A DNA stretch of 64,000 bases from Alistipes sp. (GCA_017465605.1 JAFTVW010000018.1:43553-107552); one strand, 5' to 3'; numbered from the stretch's first letter, positions 29,558 through 38,540 are shown. Numbers and translations: made by a program. Notes: a model not told the origin generated them from the letters alone.

Positions 29558-30745
29558 CTATTTATCGGCTACCTGTTGTTGCTCCGCTTTCAACGCCAAT
29601 CGCTTTACGATCACCACAAAACCGCCTGTCAGAATAAGGTTTGTAAGGATAGTAAGCAACGATATAGCCAGCAACGGTCCTCCCAATCCATAACCAATCG
29701 ACACGAAGATAATACCGGCACCCACCTCTCCTCGGGTAAACATACCGATACTCAAAGCCAAACGCTCGGTTAGTGAACGGTCACGATAGAATAACATCGG
29801 CACCATCTTACCTATATTAGATAAGGTCGTCACTACCAAAACGTGCAAAGCAATCTCACCCCACGTCATTGAACCAATCTGCGCAACCACACTGTTGCCT
29901 GCTGTTAAGCCGAAATCAACTCCCACAAATCGGGGTGCGCTCATTCCTACCAAGAACATAAACAGATATGAGATAACCGTTGCAACGCTCTCATCGGTAC
30001 GAGAATGGCGATGCTTAGGCCGCATTATCATACCCAACACAAACGCTGGCAAAAGCACCTCAATATGGATTGCGGCGTCGGAGCCAAACAACTGCTTAGA
30101 GAGTACATAAAGTCCCTGAAAAGCAAATACCAAGATGGTAGAATATCCCAAAATCGAGCCCCACGACTGATTGAGATTAAAGCGTTTAAGATATGCCCAA
30201 CCGATATACAGACACACAAATACGACCAGCACAACCACGCCCAACTGCCAACGCATACCAATCATAAAAATCTGCAACGGTATCATTAGCAATATAGTAT
30301 CGAGGTCATCGAAGATGGCCAATACGCGAGTTTTCTGATACACCCACGACGATTTCAATCCCGCAGCAGCCAGCATCGTAAACAAAATACCGGCCGAAGT
30401 AGGAGCTGCAAATCGACTCAACAATAGGGTCTCCTTCCACGCGGCCCAATCGGTAAAATAATTCGATGGCAGCAACACCATATAGTAGAAGCAAATAAGC
30501 AACCACGGTGCTGCGGCTGTTGCCATTGCAATAAAGTAGTCGGCCGTATATGAACGCCAACGACTCTTATCTAGTTCAAACTCACGGCCAACGTTTATCA
30601 TAATAAACGCCAAACACACATAAAGCATTGAATCGAAAAATGGCTTAATTTGTGAGAAAGTTACATCACCCAACACAAAGGGCAATGACTGTGAACATAC
30701 TAGTCCAAGAATAAGAAAAATGGAGAAAAGTACGATTTTCTTCAT
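29558..30745 (-). CDS. CPA2-type cation:proton antiporter
   Basis: A 395-residue polytopic membrane protein with about 12 hydrophobic segments. The start is taken at ATG 30745 (MKKIVLFSIFLILG), because the promoter's predicted start site near 30776 makes this a 30-base leader; an ATG seven codons upstream is possible. Family traits of Na+/H+ exchangers (CPA2, KefB-like) are visible: the acidic residue pair region AIFDDLDTILL, LLPAFVLGMIM, LFMFLVGMSAPRF, and MFTRGEVGAGIIFVSIGYGLG. There is no C-terminal RCK/TrkA-N domain, so it is not a complete KefB. Probable role is monovalent cation and pH balance. Monocistronic: promoter upstream, terminator downstream. Confidence 0.85.
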   Translation of the reverse strand: MKKIVLFSIFLILGLVCSQSLPFVLGDVTFSQIKPFFDSMLYVCLAFIMINVGREFELDKSRWRSYTADYFIAMATAAAPWLLICFYYMVLLPSNYFTDWAAWKETLLLSRFAAPTSAGILFTMLAAAGLKSSWVYQKTRVLAIFDDLDTILLMIPLQIFMIGMRWQLGVVVLVVFVCLYIGWAYLKRFNLNQSWGSILGYSTILVFAFQGLYVLSKQLFGSDAAIHIEVLLPAFVLGMIMRPKHRHSRTDESVATVISYLFMFLVGMSAPRFVGVDFGLTAGNSVVAQIGSMTWGEIALHVLVVTTLSNIGKMVPMLFYRDRSLTERLALSIGMFTRGEVGAGIIFVSIGYGLGGPLLAISLLTILTNLILTGGFVVIVKRLALKAEQQQVADK

Positions 30746-30782
30746 TGGTAAAGGTTTATAAATCAATAAACGGTTATCAATA

Positions 30783-30813
30783 CAAAGATAACCGATGCAA
30801 ATAAAATTAACAA
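30783..30813 (-). promoter_or_regulatory. Promoter of the antiporter gene
   Basis: On the minus strand: TTG (30813-30811), a 20-base spacer, TATCTTTG (30790-30783). This is a very good match to the Bacteroidota consensus and sits just upstream of the antiporter start. Confidence 0.7.
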
Positions 30814-30930
30814 GAAAATCCGCGTAAAATATTCACAACGACCACAAAGAGACCTAAATCTCACAAATCAACAAAGCTAAAACACCGAAATAAGTCCCGA
30901 TACCATACGTTTGATTGCGCCACTACTCAT

Positions 30931-30965
30931 AAAAACACTCCCAAAAGTTTTATAACCTTCGGGAG
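30931..30965 (-). terminator. Intrinsic terminator after ssb
   Basis: On the minus strand a 12-bp stem (30965-30954 with 30949-30938; two G-T pairs) closes an ATAA tetraloop and is followed by TGTTTTTATG. It lies 44 bases beyond the ssb stop codon and ends the lpxK-ssb transcript. Confidence 0.85.
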
Positions 30966-31008
30966 CGATTCAAATATTCAGTTAAGCATTTCCGCTTACA
31001 TCGACATT

Positions 31009-31500
31009 TTAGAATGGCAAATCGTCGGGGTCGTCATTCATTGCAGGAATAGATTGGGCTGGCTGAGCCGCTGGCTGGCCATAACTTTGCGCCATTGGCT
31101 GAGAATAACCACCCTGAGATGGTACAGACTGACCCATCGGCTGAGCCGATTGACCGCTCTGCTGCGCATCACCTCTACGCCCCAGCAGTTTCATCTCATC
31201 GGCCATAATCTCGGTAGCGTAACGCTTGATATTCTCCTTGTCAGTCCACTCTCTTGTGCGCAAGCGACCTTCGATATATAGCTGGCTACCCTTTCTCACA
31301 TATTTATCAACCACATCGGCCAAACCACGCCACAATGTGATGGTATGCCACTCTGTAAGCTCCTTAGCCTCGTTTGTTTGGCGGTCATAATAACGCTCGG
31401 TTGTCGCCAATCTCACACGAGCCACTTTCACGCCTGATTCCGTTGTGCGTATCTCTGGGTCAATGCCCACATTACCCACCAAAATTACCTTGTTAACCAT
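31009..31500 (-). CDS. ssb: Single-stranded DNA-binding protein
   Basis: A 163-residue SSB. The OB fold occupies about residues 1-105 (MVNKVILVGNVGIDPEIR, WHTITLWRGLADVVDKYVRKGSQLYIEGRLRTREW). A Gln/Ser/Pro/Gly-rich flexible linker follows, and the protein ends in the acidic tip DDPDDLPF, which docks SSB partner proteins. It coats single-stranded DNA during replication, recombination and repair. It lies 45 bp downstream of lpxK. Confidence 0.97.
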   Translation of the reverse strand: MVNKVILVGNVGIDPEIRTTESGVKVARVRLATTERYYDRQTNEAKELTEWHTITLWRGLADVVDKYVRKGSQLYIEGRLRTREWTDKENIKRYATEIMADEMKLLGRRGDAQQSGQSAQPMGQSVPSQGGYSQPMAQSYGQPAAQPAQSIPAMNDDPDDLPF

Positions 31501-31545
31501 ATTTTTGTTACTTAAAATTATCTATCGAATCCTCTCACCTCTCAG

Positions 31546-32637
31546 CTACTGATTGTTAGCATTGGCACTGCCTCCTGTGCCACCTATCGACAAATCGCCA
31601 AAATGAATTTTACCGTCCAAGTCGTCTTTCAACGTTCCGAGGAAATCATCATCAGAGCCCTCCAAGAAATCAACCACAACAGGCATATACATCATTCGTT
31701 GGCGCATCAGTTCTGGCACACGACGGCTACGACGCAATTTAACGGCATCTTTCTCAGTGGTTAACAACATCGCCTCGGGGTACTGTTTCAGGCACTCAGT
31801 CACTTTATTGAGGTCTTCAACCGAATACTTGTGATGGTCGGGGAAATTAAAACTCTTGACAACCTTATATCGCTCCTTCATACTCGACACAAAGACCTTC
31901 GGATTACCAATACCTGACATAAGCACAATTGGCATACCCTCTTCCAATCGAGCCTCCGGATTATAGAGCGAGAGCGCATCAGATGGTACTACACGAGTAA
32001 AATATATCTTCTGATAAGCAATCTTCTGCAAATCCTTACGCCACAATCGCTGGTCGAGTTGCGACATATTGCTCGCACACTTTGTAACCAAGAAATAATG
32101 GCCACGAATAAGCGAATCTACCTTGTCGCGCAACGTACCTGCCGGCAGATAATCATCGGTGGCAAATGGACGGGTAGAATCAACCACAATCACATTGATA
32201 CGAGCCTCGACGTGACGATGCTGGAATCCATCGTCCATAATAATCAGATTTATTTCGGGGTGTTCCTTTTGAATGCGCTTTATTGCCTCTACTCTGTTCT
32301 CGCACACTACGACCAATGTGTCGGGAAATTTGAGTTTAACCTGCAATGGCTCATCGCCCACATCACGATACGATGAATTCTTCTTCACCTCGATATATCC
32401 CGATGTACGACGGCCATATCCACGCGATAGCAGAGCAACGTGGTAATACGACCGCATATAGTCGATAATCATCTCTGCCGCGGGAGTTTTACCCGTACCT
32501 CCCACCGTGATATTACCCACGCAAATAATAGGGATATCAAACTTCTCGCTTTTGAGAAGGCCGATATCGAACAACCAGTGGCGTATGGTAATCACCAAAC
32601 GGTAAAAATATGATAATAGTTTTAAGAAGAATTTCAT
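31546..32637 (-). CDS. lpxK: Tetraacyldisaccharide 4'-kinase LpxK
   Basis: A 363-residue inner-membrane-associated kinase; the start is ATG 32637 (MKFFLKLLSYFYRL), preferred to a TTG eight codons upstream. The Walker A motif is ITVGGTGKTPAAEMI, and VNLIIMDDGFQHRHV carries the catalytic Asp-rich motif of LpxK. It phosphorylates the lipid A disaccharide at the 4' position to give lipid IVA. Together with lptD in this window it shows that the organism makes lipid A-based LPS. First gene of the lpxK-ssb pair. Confidence 0.95.
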   Translation of the reverse strand: MKFFLKLLSYFYRLVITIRHWLFDIGLLKSEKFDIPIICVGNITVGGTGKTPAAEMIIDYMRSYYHVALLSRGYGRRTSGYIEVKKNSSYRDVGDEPLQVKLKFPDTLVVVCENRVEAIKRIQKEHPEINLIIMDDGFQHRHVEARINVIVVDSTRPFATDDYLPAGTLRDKVDSLIRGHYFLVTKCASNMSQLDQRLWRKDLQKIAYQKIYFTRVVPSDALSLYNPEARLEEGMPIVLMSGIGNPKVFVSSMKERYKVVKSFNFPDHHKYSVEDLNKVTECLKQYPEAMLLTTEKDAVKLRRSRRVPELMRQRMMYMPVVVDFLEGSDDDFLGTLKDDLDGKIHFGDLSIGGTGGSANANNQ

Positions 32638-32710
32638 CTCTACGTCATTATTTCGTTGCAAACATCAAAGCATCAAATGTTTTCCGCAACGGCATAATCC
32701 ACATTCTTGT

Positions 32711-32741
32711 CAAAGATAGTGAGTAATTTGCAACTTTCCAA
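32711..32741 (-). promoter_or_regulatory. Promoter of lpxK-ssb
   Basis: On the minus strand: TTG (32741-32739), a 20-base spacer, TATCTTTG (32718-32711). The lpxK start lies about 74 bases downstream. Confidence 0.65.
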
Positions 32742-32823
32742 CCTAAGTCTCATTTTTTTGCATTTTTATCGTTAATATTTCCAATAAAGTCACCAACCAG
32801 ACCTTAGTATCCAAAAAAAACAC

Positions 32824-32831
32824 TAATTTTG
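32824..32831 (+). promoter_or_regulatory. Candidate -7 element for the M23 peptidase operon
   Basis: TAATTTTG matches TAnnTTTG. No clear TTG -33 box lies 19-21 bases upstream. It supports the later ATG (32906) as the true start of the peptidase, since the GTG at 32831 would lie within the promoter. Confidence 0.45.
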
Positions 32832-32905
32832 TGGAGTTTTGCATACTACCGCGCAAATTTTTTCGGTTATATATCAGCCGATATTTTAGAGACGAACTTA
32901 CAACT

Positions 32906-34246
32906 ATGAAACAACTCAAATACATAGCACTAATAATCATCACTTTGGCCACATTGGCGGCCTGCAACCGCAACTCTACGGAGCAGCAGGCCGAACAATC
33001 AGAGCCTGAGCCACAACATACAATCCTCTATGGCATAATTGCCGACGATTACACTATCGAAAACGGCGAGATTGGCAAAGGTGAAACACTAGGTAAAATC
33101 TTGTCACGTTATGGTGTCTCGGCAACAACAATCGACAAATTGGACAAAGCCTCAAAGGATATTTTCCCACTCCGCCAAATACGGGCAGAACGACCATTTG
33201 CGGCATTCCTTACAAACGATACAATCAACACTCCCCATCTTGACTACTTTGTCTATGAGAAGGATTTGGTTGAGTATGTAGTTTTTGGATTTAAGAACGA
33301 CTCAATAACGATTGAAAAGGGGCAAAAAGATGTAACCATTCGTCGTCAGCGTCGCAACTCCACAATCGAATCATCGCTTTGGGGTGCAATTATGCGCGAC
33401 AGCCTACCCTACTCGCTCGCAGCCGAGATGGAGGATATCTACCAGTGGACTATCGACTTTTTCGGAATTCAGAAAGGTGACCACTTCACTGTAATCTACG
33501 ATGAAAAATTAATCGACACCACACACGTTGGCATAGGTCGCATATGGGGTGCAAAATTCACTTGTGGCGAGAAGGATATCTACGCTATACCATTCAAACA
33601 GAATGGTAAAATCCAGTATTGGGAGTTCAATGGGGCATCACTGCGCAAGCAACTTCTGAAAGCTCCGCTTAAATTCACACGAATCAGCTCGCGTTTCTCT
33701 CGTTCACGACTTCACCCCGTTCACCGAGTATATCGCCCCCATTTAGGCGTTGATTATGCTGCACCAACGGGGACTCCCGTACACGCTGTGGCCGATGGCG
33801 TGGTAACCTTCAAAGGCTGGGGAGGCGGAGGCGGCAATACGCTCAAAATCAAACACGCAGGCAATCTCGTTACGGGATACCTGCATCTAAGCCGATTTGC
33901 CAAAGGTATCAATCAAGGCACTCGTGTATCACAAGGTCAGCTTATCGGATATGTGGGAAGTACAGGAACATCAACAGGCCCTCACCTCGACTATCGCATT
34001 TGGAAGAACGGGGTCAATATCGACCCTCTCAAAGTTCCACAAGAGCCAGCCGAGCCCATCGCCAAGCAGAACGAGGCAGCATTTGCAGTTATCAGGGAGC
34101 GCATCGTTGCCGAACTAAATGGCACAGCCACACCCGATATGATTGTAACACAACTTGATTCGCTCACAATACCTGCGGACTCGATGGCCTTGCCAAAAGT
34201 TGATTCCACAAAATTAGCAACCACAGAGGCAAAGGAGAAGAAGTAG
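32906..34246 (+). CDS. M23-family peptidase lipoprotein with variant HxD zinc motif
   Basis: A 446-residue protein starting at ATG 32906. The signal peptide MKQLKYIALIIITLATLAAC ends in a lipobox Cys, so it is probably a lipoprotein. An N-terminal region (about 40-250) resembles the LysM/OapA-like domains found before M23 peptidases (GETLGKILSRYGVS). The C-terminal LytM/M23 domain has HLGVDYAAPTGTPVHAVADGVV (His and Asp zinc ligands) and the catalytic His of GYLHLSR. The usual third-ligand motif H-x-H reads PHLDYRIW, with Asp in place of the second His. By family it cleaves peptidoglycan cross-links or activates amidases. First gene of a cluster with a flavin-binding protein and ispD. Confidence 0.9.
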   Translation: MKQLKYIALIIITLATLAACNRNSTEQQAEQSEPEPQHTILYGIIADDYTIENGEIGKGETLGKILSRYGVSATTIDKLDKASKDIFPLRQIRAERPFAAFLTNDTINTPHLDYFVYEKDLVEYVVFGFKNDSITIEKGQKDVTIRRQRRNSTIESSLWGAIMRDSLPYSLAAEMEDIYQWTIDFFGIQKGDHFTVIYDEKLIDTTHVGIGRIWGAKFTCGEKDIYAIPFKQNGKIQYWEFNGASLRKQLLKAPLKFTRISSRFSRSRLHPVHRVYRPHLGVDYAAPTGTPVHAVADGVVTFKGWGGGGGNTLKIKHAGNLVTGYLHLSRFAKGINQGTRVSQGQLIGYVGSTGTSTGPHLDYRIWKNGVNIDPLKVPQEPAEPIAKQNEAAFAVIRERIVAELNGTATPDMIVTQLDSLTIPADSMALPKVDSTKLATTEAKEKK

Positions 34247-34331
34247 ATTTTCAATTACAGAGCAACTTTTCCGAACTGCAATACAAAAGCCACACATAGG
34301 CTTACACCGCAATAAGAACTGATTAGAGATT

Positions 34332-34745
34332 ATGGAGATAGATAAGAAGATAGAGAAATTCATCACATCGCACCACGTTCTCACGTTGGCGACATCAACC
34401 ACTGATGGCCACCCCTATTGTTGTAATATATTCTATGCCTACAACAAGCAGGAGGGAGCCTTTATCTTCACATCTGATGACCATACGCACCACGCCCAAA
34501 TGATGAGCAACAATTCCCACGTTGCGGCATCTATCGTACTCGAAACCCGCATCGTAGGCAAGGTGCAAGGATTGCAGATTACGGGAGAGGTAAAGCGAGC
34601 AGCCGATGGCGATAAAGCGTTATACATCAAACGTTTCCCCTATGCCGCCGTAGCCGATTTGCAACTGTGGCGCCTGGAAGCTGATTTTATGAAACTCACC
34701 GACAACACGCTCGGTTTTGGAAAGAAACTTATATGGCAAAAGTAG
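34332..34745 (+). CDS. Pyridoxamine-5'-phosphate-oxidase-like FMN-binding protein (UPF0306/YhbP type)
   Basis: A 137-residue split-barrel protein. VLTLATSTTDGHPYCCNIFYAYN and FIFTSDDHTHHAQMM form the FMN-binding strands, and VAASIVLETRIVGKVQGLQITGEVKRA is the central barrel. Length and order match the small YhbP/UPF0306 group of the PNPOx-like clan. It probably binds a flavin; the reaction is unknown. Its 3' end overlaps ispD by 13 bases, so the two are co-translated. Confidence 0.82.
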   Translation: MEIDKKIEKFITSHHVLTLATSTTDGHPYCCNIFYAYNKQEGAFIFTSDDHTHHAQMMSNNSHVAASIVLETRIVGKVQGLQITGEVKRAADGDKALYIKRFPYAAVADLQLWRLEADFMKLTDNTLGFGKKLIWQK

Positions 34746-35419
34746 GAGTAATCATCGTTGCAGGCGGTTCGGGCCGTCGTATGGGTAGTTCGCTACCCAA
34801 GCAGTTTATGTTGCTATCGAACGAGCCTATTCTGGCCCGCTCGATAAATCGCATCCACGAAGCACTCCCCAAGGCCGAGATTGTAGTGGTGCTACCCGAA
34901 GCACACGTCGCTATGTGGCAAAATCTCGCGGCCCGATTCGATGTTGCGGCTCATAAAATAGCATTGGGTGGGTCGGAGCGATTTCATTCGGTAAAGAACG
35001 GCATTGCGGCTCTCAGCGATGAAGTTTCCACAATAGCCGTACACGATGGAGTTCGCCCGCTCGCATCAAAGAAATTAATTATCAAGCTAATATTAGAGGC
35101 CGAAAAATGCGATGCTGTGATTCCCGCCATAGCTCCACCCGATTCATACCGCATAGTCGAGGATAACGCTTCCCGCATCATCGACCGCTCAAAGCTACGC
35201 ATTATTCAAACCCCACAAGTATTCAATGCCGATGCTCTCCGCAAAGCCTATGAACAGGAGTTTTCGCAGGCATTTACCGACGATGCATCAGTGGCAGAGG
35301 CTGCGGGCTACGCGATTACACTTTGCGAGGGTGAGCGCGAAAACATAAAGATTACAACACCGGCGGATATCATCATAGCCGAGGCAATCATTAACGCAGA
35401 AGATGAAGAACAACTTTAA
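34733..35419 (+). CDS. ispD: 2-C-methyl-D-erythritol 4-phosphate cytidylyltransferase
   Basis: A 228-residue IspD, which adds CMP to methylerythritol phosphate in the non-mevalonate isoprenoid pathway. The CTP-binding loop is VAGGSGRRMGSSLPKQF, AVHDGVRPL holds catalytic residues, and IDRSKLRIIQTPQVF and FTDDASVAEAAGY are the IspD signature. The C-terminal ENIKITTPADIIIAEAI is typical. It overlaps the preceding gene by 13 bases and the following one by 17. Confidence 0.96.
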   Translation: MAKVGVIIVAGGSGRRMGSSLPKQFMLLSNEPILARSINRIHEALPKAEIVVVLPEAHVAMWQNLAARFDVAAHKIALGGSERFHSVKNGIAALSDEVSTIAVHDGVRPLASKKLIIKLILEAEKCDAVIPAIAPPDSYRIVEDNASRIIDRSKLRIIQTPQVFNADALRKAYEQEFSQAFTDDASVAEAAGYAITLCEGERENIKITTPADIIIAEAIINAEDEEQL

Positions 35420-35972
35420 TTTCAACATAGACAAGCGCACGAAGATACTCACCGCCCTAACGATTATTCTATTCTTAGGCGGAGCGGTATTGTTGTTCTT
35501 CTTATATACGGGAGGATTCCTATCGGCGTGGTTTACCTCGTTGGTGCTGGCCATCACCGCGCTAATGATTCTATCCGTTCCGCGCAAAGTTGTGGTGCTG
35601 GACAACACGCTTGAAATTCAATGTATTTCCGACATATCGGAAATTGAGATTGCCGAAATTGCTTCTGTCAAGATTGTAAGCAAACGTGAAATGCGTTGGA
35701 TTATTCCCTTGTTTGCCGCAACAGGATTTTTTGGATACTACGGCAAGTTCCTAAACATCAAGGAATTCGATATTGTATCGATATACGCTTCGGAGTGGAA
35801 TAATTTTGTTGAGATTACCGATATCTACGACTCTCGCACCTACATTTCCTGCCGCGAGGCCGACTCGCTCATCGCCGCCATTGCCGAGGCTCAAAAGGCC
35901 ATCGCAAAGCGAATCGAGCAAGACAATAAATCGGGCAAGGAGAGTCTCACGATGCACTCTTATTGGGAGTAA
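35403..35972 (+). CDS. Two-helix membrane protein with PH-like domain, function unknown
   Basis: A 189-residue protein. Two adjacent hydrophobic helices (about 13-60: ILTALTIILFLGGAVLLFFLY and WFTSLVLAITALMIL) are followed by a beta-rich region (VVVLDNTLEIQCISDISEIEIAEIASVKIVSK) like the bacterial PH domain seen in many small membrane proteins. There is a third short hydrophobic segment (WIIPLFAATGFFGYYG). No enzyme motif is seen. The start overlaps the end of ispD by 17 bases, which supports translation but says little about function. Confidence 0.7.
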   Translation: MKNNFNFNIDKRTKILTALTIILFLGGAVLLFFLYTGGFLSAWFTSLVLAITALMILSVPRKVVVLDNTLEIQCISDISEIEIAEIASVKIVSKREMRWIIPLFAATGFFGYYGKFLNIKEFDIVSIYASEWNNFVEITDIYDSRTYISCREADSLIAAIAEAQKAIAKRIEQDNKSGKESLTMHSYWE

Positions 35973-36007
35973 CTACTTGCGCTGGATAATCAACACAACA
36001 CTTGGCA

Positions 36008-36517
36008 ATGGAGATTATCATATCTCATAACAACAAAGAGATTTCCCTTATTGAATATTCCCTCTGCGACACGTTTGCAGGCGAAATGCTCGTTGCCCAA
36101 TATGCCGATGCGGTATGTTTTATTGCATTTGTCGAACAATTAGGAATAGATGCCACCCTAAACGAGTTATGCTCACGATTCCCAAAGGCTAAATTACGCC
36201 AAATCTGCAACACATATAACCCCACCCGATTGCAGCCACAAAAGATACTACTTGTTGGTACAAAATTTCAAATCGAGATATGGCAAACCCTGCTCTCTGT
36301 AAACTACGGCGAAACGGCAACTTACTCCGAAATCGCAAGTAAAGCAGGATACCCGAAAGCTATTCGAGCCACAGCTTCGGCAATAGGCCGCAATCCGATT
36401 AGCTACATCATACCTTGCCACAGAATAATCCCCGCATCCAAAGATGCAGGGAATTATCATTGGGGTAAAAATATCAAACGTTGTCTATTAAAGAATGAAG
36501 GCATAATACTACCCTAA
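36008..36517 (+). CDS. ogt: Methylated-DNA--protein-cysteine methyltransferase
   Basis: A 169-residue suicide DNA repair protein that moves the methyl group from O6-methylguanine to its own cysteine. The active site is NPISYIIPCHRIIPA. The DNA-binding helix-turn-helix with the arginine finger is YGETATYSEIASKAGYPKAIRATASAIGRNP. The start is ATG 36008; a TTG two codons earlier is possible. Its 3' end overlaps the convergent ZIP transporter gene by 9 bases, so there is no room for a separate terminator between them. Confidence 0.93.
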   Translation: MEIIISHNNKEISLIEYSLCDTFAGEMLVAQYADAVCFIAFVEQLGIDATLNELCSRFPKAKLRQICNTYNPTRLQPQKILLVGTKFQIEIWQTLLSVNYGETATYSEIASKAGYPKAIRATASAIGRNPISYIIPCHRIIPASKDAGNYHWGKNIKRCLLKNEGIILP

Positions 36518-37291
36518 TGCCACATCTAACATCATCATCAGTGCAAATCCAAACGCCACACCGATAGTAGCAATATTTGAGTGGCTACCCTCTTGCGACT
36601 CGGGTATAAGTTCCTCAACCACAACATATATCATTGCACCCGCAGCAAATGCCAGCAAGAACGGCAATATGGGTTGCAACCAATCTATAAGCAGTATGGT
36701 CACAAGTCCCGCCAAAGGTTCTACTACACCTGAGCCTGCGCCATATGCAAACGCCTTCCACTTACTACGCACGCTATCCTTCAAAGGCATCGAAACAATC
36801 GCTCCCTCTGGAAAATTCTGAATCGCAATACCGACTGAAAGAGCCATAGCAGCCGCTATGCTAATTGTCGTATCGCCAGCCATAGCACCAGCCAGCACAA
36901 CACCTACGGCCATACCCTCTGGGATATTATGCAGAGTTACCGCCAGCACCAACATTGTAGAACGCCCCAATCCACTCTTTACACCCTCAGGCTTATCAGA
37001 ATCGAGGTGAACGTGAGGCACAAACGTATCGAATAATAGCAACGAGAACATTCCCGCTAAGAAGCCCAATACTGCGGGCAGCCAAGCAACACCGCCACTC
37101 TCGGCCGTCATATCAATCGAAGGAATCAACAACGACCATACCGAAGCTGCCATCATCACTCCCGACGCAAAACCGAGTAGTAGTTTTTGCAACCACGAAG
37201 CAATCTGGTTACGCAATAGAAAGACCATCGCTGCACCCAATGTAGTACCCAAAAATGGCAATAAAAGTCCGTATGCAACTTGCTGATACAT
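36509..37291 (-). CDS. ZIP-family metal transporter
   Basis: A 260-residue membrane protein with about eight hydrophobic segments. The metal pathway motifs of ZIP/ZupT proteins are present: TLHNIPEGMAVGV in helix 4 and IQNFPEGAIVSMPL in helix 5, and a short His/Asp-rich loop (FVPHVHLDSDKPEG) faces the cytoplasm. It probably imports zinc and perhaps other divalent metals. It lies 66 bp downstream of the mtn gene on the same strand. Confidence 0.92.
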   Translation of the reverse strand: MYQQVAYGLLLPFLGTTLGAAMVFLLRNQIASWLQKLLLGFASGVMMAASVWSLLIPSIDMTAESGGVAWLPAVLGFLAGMFSLLLFDTFVPHVHLDSDKPEGVKSGLGRSTMLVLAVTLHNIPEGMAVGVVLAGAMAGDTTISIAAAMALSVGIAIQNFPEGAIVSMPLKDSVRSKWKAFAYGAGSGVVEPLAGLVTILLIDWLQPILPFLLAFAAGAMIYVVVEELIPESQEGSHSNIATIGVAFGFALMMMLDVALG

Positions 37292-37357
37292 AATTTAGTT
37301 ACTTATATAAATATTTATTTCGCCACAAGCCGTCAACGACAGCTTGTCTGCACTATT

Positions 37358-37948
37358 CTATCTCAATGCTTCCAAATAATCCACAAAGGGGCTAAAATCC
37401 GAGTGTGAATCAACAAATTCATCGTATGAATGCTCTGTATCACCCTCCTCGGGGATATCCGATACCATCTTAACAACCACAACGGGTATATCACCCGACA
37501 ACTCCGCCGCCTGACAAATTGCAGTTGCCTCCATATCGAAAAGACCCGACGTGAAACCATATTGAGCCTTAACCGTACGAATCATATCTCCATCGACAAA
37601 CGAATCGCCCGTCCATACCACAGCGTCATCGTGGCCTAACAATGGATATGGCTCGGTGAGTTCAGGGACAAAATCACCCGGAATGCGGCAATCATAATAA
37701 CGAGCCACGCGTGGAGCAACCAAATCTCCTCTCTCACGCCCCAAAGTCGATGCTGCATAACCCACAACGGCCACTCTATCCACTTCGCCCTTGCAGCGTG
37801 CAATAGCCAATGCGGTATTGGCTGCCGACAATGCCTTACCTACACCACATCGAACAACAGAGTATTGATTCTGCGTCTGGCGACCTTCGAGGGCTTTATT
37901 CATAAAGCGATATTCGCGCTCGGTAGGAGTTATTATCAGATACTTCAT
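37358..37948 (-). CDS. mtn: 5'-methylthioadenosine/S-adenosylhomocysteine nucleosidase
   Basis: A 196-residue nucleosidase (Pfs/MTAN), a little short for the family (about 230). Catalytic positions are visible: Glu in ITPTEREYRF near the N-terminus, FDMEATAICQAAEL for the purine/ribose Glu, and VKMVSDIPEEGD for the Asp. It removes adenine from S-adenosylhomocysteine and methylthioadenosine. Its ATG overlaps the luxS stop codon by one base (TAATG), so the two successive enzymes of the methyl-cycle/AI-2 route are translationally coupled. Confidence 0.88.
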   Translation of the reverse strand: MKYLIITPTEREYRFMNKALEGRQTQNQYSVVRCGVGKALSAANTALAIARCKGEVDRVAVVGYAASTLGRERGDLVAPRVARYYDCRIPGDFVPELTEPYPLLGHDDAVVWTGDSFVDGDMIRTVKAQYGFTSGLFDMEATAICQAAELSGDIPVVVVKMVSDIPEEGDTEHSYDEFVDSHSDFSPFVDYLEALR

Positions 37949-38466
37949 TACCACGCATAATTATATATTGAACCAATACCAGCCTCTTCTGCCTCTTCGC
38001 GCGTGTACAAGCATCGCATATATTGAGCCATAGCCTCGTTTGTCGATGCAACAGCAAACAATCCGGGATTACCACACTGCACCTCGTTCAATCCAACAAT
38101 GTCATCTTTCGATTTGAGCGGAAACGCCTGCTTATAAACTCTTGCCAAAGCTGTGCGAATCTGCTCGGCATTTACATCATTCATTGTCGAGAGATAGAAT
38201 CCAGTCTTGCAACCCATCGGGCAGAACGACACAATACTTTTTCCCACAACAGGGTCCAAACGCAAATAATAGGCCATCAGATGCTCGATTGTATGCACCT
38301 CACCCGAGCCGAGCGGAGCGTGTGCCATTGGGGCGCGAAAACGCATATCCCACGAATGCACAGCCAACTCGTCATTGATTGTATATACCGACCTAAGATA
38401 AAGTCCCTCCTTCAATGTCAAATGGTCAACATCAAACGATGAAACAACAGATTTTTTACTCTCCAT
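37948..38466 (-). CDS. luxS: S-ribosylhomocysteine lyase LuxS
   Basis: A 172-residue metalloenzyme that splits S-ribosylhomocysteine into homocysteine and DPD, the precursor of autoinducer-2. The metal motif is EVHTIEHLMAYYLR (H-x-x-E-H), the catalytic Cys region is FCPMGCKTGFYL, and the opening SSFDVDHLTLKEGLYLR is typical. It acts right after MTAN, whose gene overlaps it. Downstream of a DUF2148 gene (74 bp gap). Confidence 0.97.
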   Translation of the reverse strand: MESKKSVVSSFDVDHLTLKEGLYLRSVYTINDELAVHSWDMRFRAPMAHAPLGSGEVHTIEHLMAYYLRLDPVVGKSIVSFCPMGCKTGFYLSTMNDVNAEQIRTALARVYKQAFPLKSKDDIVGLNEVQCGNPGLFAVASTNEAMAQYMRCLYTREEAEEAGIGSIYNYAW

Positions 38467-38540
38467 AATATTTTTGTTTTTAATTAATTATCAATCAATT
38501 TTATTCTCCTCGACAACACAATAGTCAAGCCTTCAATATA

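Noticed and set aside
32831-32905. GTG start for the M23 peptidase
   Set aside because: The GTG begins on the last base of a -7 element; the ATG at 32906 starts a lipoprotein signal peptide.
37307-37357. Hairpin between mtn and the ZIP transporter gene (ACAAGC/GCTTGT)
   Set aside because: Only six base pairs and no T-tract on the minus strand; not enough to call a terminator.
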